Below, in pieces: positions 33,102 through 39,938 of a stretch of 46,681 nt of DNA. Position numbers and translations under genes: made by a program. Below the pieces are notes generated by a model that saw nothing but the letters and a program-made list of their open reading frames with translations, did no database searches and had not been told where the DNA came from. Position 1 is the first letter of the stretch. The number at the start of each line of letters is the position of its first letter. Source of the stretch: Kiritimatiellia bacterium (GTDB taxonomy: Bacteria > Verrucomicrobiota > Kiritimatiellia > RFP12 > UBA1067); contig JAFRSR010000257.1 in the NCBI GenBank assembly GCA_017427485.1, positions 1 to 46,681 on the forward strand, in the 5' to 3' direction.

Positions 33102-35029
33102 GGCGTGTTTTCCTTTCCTATCGGCGCAAGGAACTCGCGGCGGAAGAGCGCGATGCGGCGCGCCTCAAGTGATCCGGCGGCGACCTTCGCGGTCGCGGCG
33201 CGAAGAAGCGCGTCAAGCCGCGTCCGCACCTCCGGCGAATAGATCTCCGCGCAAAGCTCCTCCTCCGTCGGCGCCTTGCACACGCCGGGTCCAAGCGGCG
33301 TGTCGAAGGGATGCGCCACAACCTTCATCCAGCACGCTTCCAGCGTGTCCAAAAACTCGGCCATCTCCTGTGCCGCCGCACCGAACATGAGCCGGTGGTG
33401 CTCCGCGAGGATCGCCTCCACGTCGGCATCAGGGTTCCAGCAGACGCGCGAAAACACGTAGTAGTTGAGATAGTTGTAGATCCAGCGGTCGCTCTCGCTC
33501 TCGGCAAACGCGCCCGTCACGTGCGGCGCGACGGCACGGTAGTAGCTCGCCCACGCGCGCGGCGCGAGCTGCGGGATGTCTTTCATCTCGAGGTTCCAGC
33601 AATCGACCTTGTCGGGATAGTTCCAGAGCGAGACCTTCCGGCCCAGCTTCGCGTGCCAGCCGCGCACCTCGCTCTTCTCGCGCTCGCCGATCGCCGTTCC
33701 CTCGGCCCACGGACCGCGACGCGCCACGAACACGTCGACGTTGCCGGGGATGTCGTTCGTGGGGATGCGCACGTAGGGGATGTACGACATCTGCGAGACG
33801 CGCGCGTGGGGGAAGCGCGCGGCAAGCCGGTTCGCGAGCTCGGCGGTGCGCCGCCACACGAGGTCGGTGGCGAAGCCGGTGTCCGTGCGGGAAAACGGGA
33901 TGTTCTTCGCGCACCAGTCGCAGGGACAGTGCCGCGCCCACGTGAAACCGTCCTTGGGCATCGCGTCGATGATTTGGTAGTTGGTAGTTGATAGTTGGTA
34001 ACCTCGCCGAGGCAACCGTTCAACGTCCAACGTCCAACGTCCTAAATCCGCTGTCTTTCGTCCTTTGTCTTCTGTCCTCAAAGCGACCGCCGCCAAGACC
34101 GCGCACGCGTTGGTGTAGATGGCATCCCATGTTTCAGGCGAGAGGCAATGCGTCTTCGCGCCGTGGCAGCACCTGAGGTGGAAGGTCTCCATGCGAAGGC
34201 GGTACCAGTTCAGGCGCTTGAAGGCGGTTTCGTCCATGTCCCCTAGCAGCTCTTTCGCGACAGGCCCGTCGGCGTAGCCGTAGCGGCGCACCGAAAATGC
34301 GGGCGCTTCCTCGATGCGCCCTTCGGGCACGGCGATGAAGCGGCAAGAGTGCCGCTTCCCCGAATCGGACGCGCAGGAGCGCGTCCCTCCCGCCCCAAAG
34401 CACGTGCCGAGCTCGCCGGGGAAGTACATGCGCACGCCTGCGAAGCGCTCGAGGAAGGCGTACACGCCGAAAAGCGTGCCGCGCCGGAAACAGGGTTGCC
34501 AGGGGGCCTCGTCGGGAAGGGCCGCCGTGGCGGCGGGATCGGGGGGATCATCGTCGTTGCCGACGATGCACACGACATTCGAGCACGCCTCGATGACGTA
34601 GCCATCGCGGTCGGCGCGGAGCGCCGACCCTACCGATTCGCCCGGTAGGGGCACGTGCCCCGCGTGCCCGCAAGGTGGGGCGAGCCGTCCCGGCGAGCCG
34701 CCGCCCGCGCCCAGCACAATTGCTGTCTTGCCGGAGGTCCACCGCGTGACGACCGGCAGCGGCGCGCCCAGCACGCCCTTCAGGAAGAAGTTCAGCTCCT
34801 CCGCCGCGAGCCGCGTGGCAGAGGGCGCACCCTCACGCACAACGATCTCCGAGGAGCGGTCGATCACGACATCGGCCGACAAGACAGAAACTGCCAACGC
34901 AAAGGCAAACACCATTTTCTTGGTCGCAAAGCGCGCACATGCAGGGACCGCGCCCGGTAGGGACGGCGTTCCACCGCCGTCCGCGGTCGCCGATGGAACG
35001 GCGACCCTACCATTCCTTCGCGCATACAT
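33098..35029 (-). CDS. exported DUF4838 (alpha-glucuronidase-related) protein
   Basis: A 643-residue extracytoplasmic protein. The N-terminal part resembles the GH67-type accessory domain (IVVREGAPSATRLAAEELNF), and the C-terminal part is DUF4838 (KDIPQLAPRAWASYYR, YLNYYVFSRVCWNPDADVEAIL). These proteins are linked to polysaccharide, often uronide, breakdown. The ATG at 35029 lies 3 nt after the SUMF1 stop with a GAGGA site; an internal ATG at 34915 directly before the signal peptide (MVFAFALAVSVLSA) is an alternative start. The gene is riddled with repeats: hairpins at 34956-35011, 34609-34669 and 34337-34391, and a composite heptamer insertion at 33974-34080, all without breaking the frame. 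Confidence 0.82.
   Translation of the reverse strand: MYARRNGRVAVPSATADGGGTPSLPGAVPACARFATKKMVFAFALAVSVLSADVVIDRSSEIVVREGAPSATRLAAEELNFFLKGVLGAPLPVVTRWTSGKTAIVLGAGGGSPGRLAPPCGHAGHVPLPGESVGSALRADRDGYVIEACSNVVCIVGNDDDPPDPAATAALPDEAPWQPCFRRGTLFGVYAFLERFAGVRMYFPGELGTCFGAGGTRSCASDSGKRHSCRFIAVPEGRIEEAPAFSVRRYGYADGPVAKELLGDMDETAFKRLNWYRLRMETFHLRCCHGAKTHCLSPETWDAIYTNACAVLAAVALRTEDKGRKTADLGRWTLDVERLPRRGYQLSTTNYQIIDAMPKDGFTWARHCPCDWCAKNIPFSRTDTGFATDLVWRRTAELANRLAARFPHARVSQMSYIPYVRIPTNDIPGNVDVFVARRGPWAEGTAIGEREKSEVRGWHAKLGRKVSLWNYPDKVDCWNLEMKDIPQLAPRAWASYYRAVAPHVTGAFAESESDRWIYNYLNYYVFSRVCWNPDADVEAILAEHHRLMFGAAAQEMAEFLDTLEACWMKVVAHPFDTPLGPGVCKAPTEEELCAEIYSPEVRTRLDALLRAATAKVAAGSLEARRIALFRREFLAPIGKENTP
33974..34080. 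repeat. composite of three heptamer arrays and a hairpin inside DUF4838 gene
   Basis: Four TTGGTAG-type units (33974-34001), a hairpin with arms GGTAACCTC / GAGGCAACC (about 33998-34018, one mismatch), four CGTCCAA-type units (34017-34044), and four GTCYTTY-type units (34053-34080). Each array has exactly four 7-nt units. The whole is in frame. Confidence 0.88.
34337..34391. repeat. adjacent class-B and class-C hairpins inside DUF4838 gene
   Basis: GAAGCGGCA / TGCCGCTTC with loop AGAG (34337-34358), then GGACGCGC / GCGCGTCC with loop AGGA and CTCCC (34367-34391). Confidence 0.8.
34609..34669. repeat. REP-like hairpins inside DUF4838 gene
   Basis: GGTCGGCGC / GCGCCGACC with loop GGA and CTACC tail (34609-34634), then a GGTAG-tagged unit with arms GGGCACG / CGTGCCC (34644-34669), facing each other. 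Confidence 0.75.
34956..35011. repeat. inverted pair of REP-like hairpins at the DUF4838 N-terminus
   Basis: Unit 1: GGTAG, GGACGGCG / CGCCGTCC, loop TTCCAC. Unit 2, opposite orientation: GGTCGCCG / CGGCGACC, loop ATGGAA, CTACC. The loops are near complements. They lie between the likely start codon and the signal peptide. Confidence 0.8.
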
Positions 35030-35032
35030 GGT

Positions 35033-36361
35033 TCATTCCTCGAACGAGAGCGAGCCGAGCGGTTTGAGGTGGATGCAGAAGCGCGTGGAACACGAGTACT
35101 CGTCTGAATGAGTTTTCATTTGCCGGCTGCAAGGAATGACATTGTAAAGGGCCACACCTGCGTAATTTGCCGAAGCCGTGCGGAAGATTCGATACTCGGA
35201 ATTCCACTGTGACAGATCCGCGCCCGTCGGATCGGTGCTGTCGCCAAGACCGCTCCTCGGGAGCACACTGGCACCACCTTGTTTCACTGCCGAATCGAGC
35301 GTCCACTCGCCCACAAGGCCGACGACGTCATAGAATCCCCAATTGTTCGTGGCGTAGAGACCGACCACCGCCTCTTCTGAACCAACAGTCCCATACCAAG
35401 CGGAAATTTCGTTCAGTTTGTTGGTGAACACGCCGTAATTGTCAGTCGTCGTCACGCCGTTCGGCAGAATCGTCGTCGTATCTGCCCGAGCGGCAACTTC
35501 CCACTGCTCCTCTTCGCAGAGATCGACCCAGAACGCCCCGCCTGTCTTCGCGCGAAGTTTCGCCACAACGGAATCCGGTCCAACCGCATAGCCCTTGCTC
35601 GGCCAATCGGCAACATCCAAACCGCCACGAAGAGAATCATACGAAAGTTTCTTGGGTTTGAAGCTGTTTCCGGACGTGCCGGAATTCAGGCATTCATGCT
35701 GCGCCTCGGTGTACTTGAATACGCCGACGTAGAAGTCGCTTGTGAACGTGACTGTGCGACGGTTCCAGAGTTTGGAATAGTTTTGTGCGGAGGCTTCGCC
35801 AAGTCCAAGCAGCGTGAAAGTCGCCGTCTCCTCGCCGTTCGTGTACGTCCCAGCCCGAATCCTCCTGAACACCATCTTCGACGACTTGTGCTCGGCGGTC
35901 CAGCCGCCGGCGGGCACATCTGGAAGAAACTCGTAGCCGCCGTTCACGAGATCGACGATGAGGTACGTATGCGCGGAAGCGGCGGCGTTCGAGACCGCCA
36001 CCGTGAAGCCCGTGAGCGTCTGGCCAGCAAAGGGCGACTTGGACGGATCCCACGTCAGGCGGCTGTGGCCGGGCGCGGCGGAGAAGAGCGTGCCGAGGCG
36101 GTAGGGCGCGGGATGCGCATCCCACATCGCCGTCACCTCGACGTCGCTCGTTTCGCCGGAGAGCACGAAATCCACGTCCACCTTCTCGTTCCACGGCCAT
36201 CGCTGGTTCACGACGACGTCGGAGACCGTCGTCTCCGCCACGGCGCCCAGCGCAACGGTCATGCCGAGCAACCACGTCAAAGCGCGGCCGTGCGGCCACC
36301 TCGGCGAAGCGTCCCTACCAGAGGCGGTCCCACCATTTGCCATTTTACTAACACTCACCAT
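35033..36361 (-). CDS. exported SUMF1 / formylglycine-enzyme-fold protein
   Basis: A 442-residue protein with a signal sequence (about residues 26-43, LTWLLGMTVALGAVA), an N-terminal beta domain (about 45-150) and a SUMF1-type fold (about 150-442). Typical blocks are FWVDLCEEEQWEVAARA and NNWGFYDVVGLVGEWTLD. SUMF1-like folds can oxidise sulfatase cysteines or bind ligands; no sulfatase is nearby and the catalytic Cys pair was not assigned, so the role is open. Residues ~7-24 come from degenerate hairpin repeats (36290-36340), again between start codon and signal peptide. The ATG at 36361 has an AAGGGA site and is kept for that reason. Confidence 0.78.
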   Translation of the reverse strand: MVSVSKMANGGTASGRDASPRWPHGRALTWLLGMTVALGAVAETTVSDVVVNQRWPWNEKVDVDFVLSGETSDVEVTAMWDAHPAPYRLGTLFSAAPGHSRLTWDPSKSPFAGQTLTGFTVAVSNAAASAHTYLIVDLVNGGYEFLPDVPAGGWTAEHKSSKMVFRRIRAGTYTNGEETATFTLLGLGEASAQNYSKLWNRRTVTFTSDFYVGVFKYTEAQHECLNSGTSGNSFKPKKLSYDSLRGGLDVADWPSKGYAVGPDSVVAKLRAKTGGAFWVDLCEEEQWEVAARADTTTILPNGVTTTDNYGVFTNKLNEISAWYGTVGSEEAVVGLYATNNWGFYDVVGLVGEWTLDSAVKQGGASVLPRSGLGDSTDPTGADLSQWNSEYRIFRTASANYAGVALYNVIPCSRQMKTHSDEYSCSTRFCIHLKPLGSLSFEE

Positions 36362-36378
36362 TGCATCTTCCCTTGCAT

Positions 36379-36960
36379 CTACCGAAAAATCAACTTGAGG
36401 CCCGCAAAAATCGGCCAGGCGATATCATAGCCCGAATCGCCGGCCTCGCCCAGCCACGCCGGATCGAACGCATACACGCGCGGTCCCTGCAGTCTCGCCA
36501 GCTCCCGCTCCGGCGGACCCATCGCACGCAACGTGATCGGCCCGCCGCCTGCGCCAAACACGTAGGCGAGTGTTGCCCTCTCGCGCGCAACCTCGTTCCC
36601 GCCACCCGTCTGCACAAGCGTCACGTCAACGACGGCCTCCCCCATCTGCGGCACGGGCTGCCCGCAACTCCCGCGTGCCGCAGACGCGCCACGCGGAACA
36701 TTGACGGACGAGACCTTACGCGTCACGCGGTTCGAGAATACGAGCGTCGCCGAATCGGCGCCGTCGGCCCACGTCCATGCGAGCGGGACGGACCGGTCGG
36801 CTACCGTCTGCCAGAGCCGCACGTCTCCTTTCGTGCGGATCGTCACGGCAGAACAGGAAAGCGCGCAGAGCAGGGCCAGCGGGAATAGCACCCCCGCGCC
36901 TGCGCTACAGACGCAGTTTCCATGGCCATTTCCATCCTCTCTCATCTTACGACGCAGCAT
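36379..36960 (-). CDS. exported protein of unknown function, partner of SUMF1 gene
   Basis: A 193-residue protein with a hydrophobic N-terminal segment (about 20-38, VLFPLALLCALSCSA), likely a signal peptide, then a mixed beta region without a recognised domain. It ends IAWPIFAGLKLIFR, 17 nt before the SUMF1 gene, and starts the five-gene operon behind the promoter at 36990. The start is uncertain between ATG 36960 and ATG 36945. Its fixed position before the SUMF1 protein suggests joint function, but none can be named. Confidence 0.65.
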   Translation of the reverse strand: MLRRKMREDGNGHGNCVCSAGAGVLFPLALLCALSCSAVTIRTKGDVRLWQTVADRSVPLAWTWADGADSATLVFSNRVTRKVSSVNVPRGASAARGSCGQPVPQMGEAVVDVTLVQTGGGNEVARERATLAYVFGAGGGPITLRAMGPPERELARLQGPRVYAFDPAWLGEAGDSGYDIAWPIFAGLKLIFR

Positions 36961-36989
36961 GCACAGGCTCTTCTTTCCTTTCGCGGGAC

Positions 36990-36999
36990 ATTATACCAC
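36990..36999 (-). promoter_or_regulatory. promoter of the glycan-use operon
   Basis: Extended -10 TGTGGTATAAT on the minus strand (TATAAT at 36995-36990), giving a leader of about 23 nt. Confidence 0.5.
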
Positions 37000-37084
37000 A
37001 GAAACGCCGGAACGGCCGCTTCAACTGCATGAAAGCGTCGGCGCAGACGTCCGCCGCCTGCCGGGCTGTATGGTGACAAGCGGG

Positions 37085-38659
37085 TCAGGGGTTTGCGCCG
37101 TAGAAGTACATCGCGCCGTAGGTCCAGTTCGGCTTCGGCATGCCCGGGAAGTTCTCGCGGTCCATCGTCAGCAAGATGTAGCGGTACGGAAAACCGTCGG
37201 GCAGTTCCGCGAACGTCGTGAAGATGCGCCCGTTGGAACACTCCTCGTTGTACGGCTCGAAGTCGAGCTTCAGCTCGCCGAGATATTTCAGCGAGGGATA
37301 CTCGTACACGGGGCGCTTGCGGTGCGCGTTCGCGGTCATCACGTACTTGGTGCCGCCGAAGTCCATGAGCTGGCACCCCGTGGAGTCGAACTCGACGGGG
37401 CCGGCGATCTTTTCGTAGGGACCATCCCATTTATCGGACTCCCACAGGCAGGCGCGCAATCCCTTTTCCGCAAACGACGAGGTGGACAGCCGCCACTTGT
37501 TCGTTGCCGCGTCGAACGTGAAGTAGGGATCTTCGCTCTTGAGCGTGCCGACCCGAAGCGGATGCGCTTGGAGAACATGGATACCGTGGAGCGGATTCAC
37601 CTTCGACTCGCAGGCGACCAGTCCGCTTCCCTTGCGGGACGACGCGCGCAGGTCGTGCGCCGTGGTGGACCACCCGACGGCGACACCCTTCCAGGTGCCG
37701 TCCGTGTCGCGGAAGAGATGGCCCACGCCGTCGTTGCGCAGGAGCGGATCGCCGTCCCCGTAGTTCGTGAGCAGGATGCCCTCCATGCGGAAATCGAAGA
37801 CCGTCGGGTTGAAGCTGGCGACGGATTTCGTGTACTTCAGGCCGGCGCGTGCGGAGAAGGTGCAGAAAATGCGTCCGTTCTCCATATAGGGACGGCACCC
37901 CGGACCATCGGTCACGATGCGGAAGTCCGCCTGCCCCACGCCCGCCGTGAGCGTGACGGCCGCCCGCTCAATGGCGGCGCTGCCGCCCGGCGGCAGCGTT
38001 GCACCCGCCGCGCACTTGAGCGTGCCGGCGAGGTCGCGACGGCGGATGTCCGGCTCGTCCGCCAGCGCGATGGAGGCGAGGTAGCGCACGTCGCCGTCCT
38101 TGCGCACCGCCACGAGGATGGTCGGCCCCGCCACGACAAGTGACAGGCGGAACGGCGCCGGCGGAACGATCTGCGGCTTGTCGAACCGAGCCTCCAGTTT
38201 CTGCCCGTTGCTCGCTTGCTCGAACGCCACGGGCTTCCCCGGCTCGGCGCGCACGCGCACGCGGAACGAGCCGTCGTAGGACGCGATGTCCATCAGCGCC
38301 GCCGCGCCGTCCGTGAGGCTGCGCACGTCCGCCGAGAAATGGACGCCCGGATGGAACGCCCCGATGAAATAAACGCCCTCGCTGGCCGCGTCGGCGGGCG
38401 CGGACAGCGTCATCGCCCCGCCGCCGTAGGCGACGTTCGGCGCGGGTTCCGGGCAATACTGCATCCGCGCGTTCTGGAGGCTCGGGCGCGCCACCTCGCC
38501 CGGCACGAACTCGGACAACATCACCTCGTTGTCCAACATGAACCGGCGCGTGGCGAGCAACTTGAACTCAAGTTTCGCCGGATCGACCTTCGCCTCCGCC
38601 GCGCCGCACGTCAATGCGACAGCGGCAAGACAAATTACGGATGTGGCTATCTGTCTCAT
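37085..38659 (-). CDS. exported beta-propeller glycoside-hydrolase-like protein
   Basis: A 524-residue protein with a signal peptide (about 1-23, ICLAAVALTCGAAEA). The N-terminal half (about 45-240) looks like a beta-sandwich and the C-terminal half (about 255-524) like the five-bladed propeller of GH43/GH32/GH117-type enzymes (GRIFCTFSA, GDGDPLLRNDGVGHLFRD, SEDPYFTFDAATNKW, YRYILLTMDRENFPG). Family and substrate cannot be fixed by eye. A TATAAT box lies 8 nt before the ATG, predicting a leaderless or nearly leaderless mRNA, divergent from fucO. Confidence 0.75.
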   Translation of the reverse strand: MRQIATSVICLAAVALTCGAAEAKVDPAKLEFKLLATRRFMLDNEVMLSEFVPGEVARPSLQNARMQYCPEPAPNVAYGGGAMTLSAPADAASEGVYFIGAFHPGVHFSADVRSLTDGAAALMDIASYDGSFRVRVRAEPGKPVAFEQASNGQKLEARFDKPQIVPPAPFRLSLVVAGPTILVAVRKDGDVRYLASIALADEPDIRRRDLAGTLKCAAGATLPPGGSAAIERAAVTLTAGVGQADFRIVTDGPGCRPYMENGRIFCTFSARAGLKYTKSVASFNPTVFDFRMEGILLTNYGDGDPLLRNDGVGHLFRDTDGTWKGVAVGWSTTAHDLRASSRKGSGLVACESKVNPLHGIHVLQAHPLRVGTLKSEDPYFTFDAATNKWRLSTSSFAEKGLRACLWESDKWDGPYEKIAGPVEFDSTGCQLMDFGGTKYVMTANAHRKRPVYEYPSLKYLGELKLDFEPYNEECSNGRIFTTFAELPDGFPYRYILLTMDRENFPGMPKPNWTYGAMYFYGANP

Positions 38660-38667
38660 TGCCGCCC

Positions 38668-38712
38668 ATTATACCATAATTTCACCGAGGCCTACGGGAA
38701 ATATGGTATAAT
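38668..38712. promoter_or_regulatory. mirror-image divergent promoters of the glycosidase gene and fucO
   Basis: ATTATACCATA (38668-38678) and TATGGTATAAT (38702-38712) are exact inverted copies, giving two extended -10 boxes pointing away from each other. Minus side: 8 nt to the ATG at 38659. Plus side: 39 nt to the ATG at 38752. Confidence 0.65.
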
Positions 38713-38751
38713 ATACGGCGATTTTTCACCCGAAACGGAGACAACCGAAAA

Positions 38752-39897
38752 ATGAACCGCATCATCCTGAATGAAACGTCCTACCACGGCGCCGGCGCCG
38801 TGAAGGAAATCGTCAACGAACTCGCGCACCGCGGGCTCAAGAAGCCGATCGTCTTCTCCGATCCCGACCTCATCAAGTTCGGCGTCACGAAGAAGGTGAC
38901 GGACCTTCTCGATGCGGCGAAGGTCAAGTACGCGGTCTACTCCGAGATCAAGCCGAACCCCACGATCGCGAACGTGAAGAACGGCGTGAAGGCGTTCAAG
39001 GCCGCGAAGGCCGACTGCATCGTCGCCATCGGCGGCGGCTCGTCGATGGACACGGCGAAGGCCGTGGGCATCATCATCGCGAACCCGAAGTTCGCGGACG
39101 TGCGGTCGCTCGAGGGCGTCGCCCCCACGAAGAACCCCTCGAAGCCGATCCTCGCCGTGCCGACCACGGCCGGCACCGCCGCCGAGGTCACGATCAACTA
39201 CGTGATCACCGACGTCGAGAAGAAGCGCAAGTTCGTGTGCGTGGACCCGCACGACATCCCCGTGGTGGCGTTCGTCGACCCCGAGATGATGGCGACGATG
39301 CCGAAGGGCCTCACGGCGTTCACGGGCATGGACGCGCTCACGCACGCGATCGAGGGCTACATCACGAAGGCCGCGTGCCCGATGACGGACATGATGCACC
39401 TCGAGGCGATCCGACTCATCTCGCTCCACCTGCGCGACGCCGTGGCGAACAAGCCGTCCGGCCGCGAGGGCATGGCGCTCGGCCAGTACATCGCCGGCAT
39501 GGGCTTCTCGAACGTGGGCCTCGGCGTGGACCACTCGATGGCGCACGGCCTCTCGGCGCTCTACGACATGCCGCACGGCAAGGCGTGCGCGATCCTCCTC
39601 CCCACGGCGATGAAGTTCAACGCCCCCGCGACGGGCGCGAAGTACCGCAAGATCGCCGAGGCGATGGGCGTGAAGGGCGTCGAGAAGATGACGCTCGCCC
39701 AGGCGCGCAAGGCCGCGATCGCGGCGGTCGAGAAGCTCTCCGCCGACGTGGGCATCCCGCCAGACCTCAAGGGCGTCCTCAAGAAGGAGGACGTGCAGTT
39801 CCTCGCGGAGAGCGCCTACGCGGACGCGTGCCGTCCGGGCAACCCGCGCGACTGCACGGTGGCGCAGATCGCCAAGCTCTACAAGTCGCTGATGTAG
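38752..39897 (+). CDS. fucO: lactaldehyde reductase (iron-containing alcohol dehydrogenase)
   Basis: A 381-residue group III Fe-dependent alcohol dehydrogenase, collinear with E. coli FucO, which reduces L-lactaldehyde to 1,2-propanediol with NADH in anaerobic fucose and rhamnose use. The blocks GGGSSMDTAKAVGI, PTTAGTAAEVTINYVITD and RKFVCVDPHDIP are shared with FucO. The metal ligands D194, H198, H261 and H275 fall exactly two positions below those of E. coli FucO. Codons are strongly C/G-ending, suggesting high expression. iorA follows 41 nt later. A 14-nt direct repeat duplicates the end of the gene (39887-39917). Confidence 0.93.
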   Translation: MNRIILNETSYHGAGAVKEIVNELAHRGLKKPIVFSDPDLIKFGVTKKVTDLLDAAKVKYAVYSEIKPNPTIANVKNGVKAFKAAKADCIVAIGGGSSMDTAKAVGIIIANPKFADVRSLEGVAPTKNPSKPILAVPTTAGTAAEVTINYVITDVEKKRKFVCVDPHDIPVVAFVDPEMMATMPKGLTAFTGMDALTHAIEGYITKAACPMTDMMHLEAIRLISLHLRDAVANKPSGREGMALGQYIAGMGFSNVGLGVDHSMAHGLSALYDMPHGKACAILLPTAMKFNAPATGAKYRKIAEAMGVKGVEKMTLAQARKAAIAAVEKLSADVGIPPDLKGVLKKEDVQFLAESAYADACRPGNPRDCTVAQIAKLYKSLM

Positions 39898-39917
39898 TCC
39901 TGCCGCTGATGTAGTCC
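39887..39917 (+). repeat. 14-nt direct repeat across the fucO stop
   Basis: CGCTGATGTAGTCC occurs at 39887-39900 and again at 39904-39917. The first copy contains the fucO stop. Confidence 0.9.
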
Positions 39918-39938
39918 CCCCAGGGAAGAAGAAGGAAG

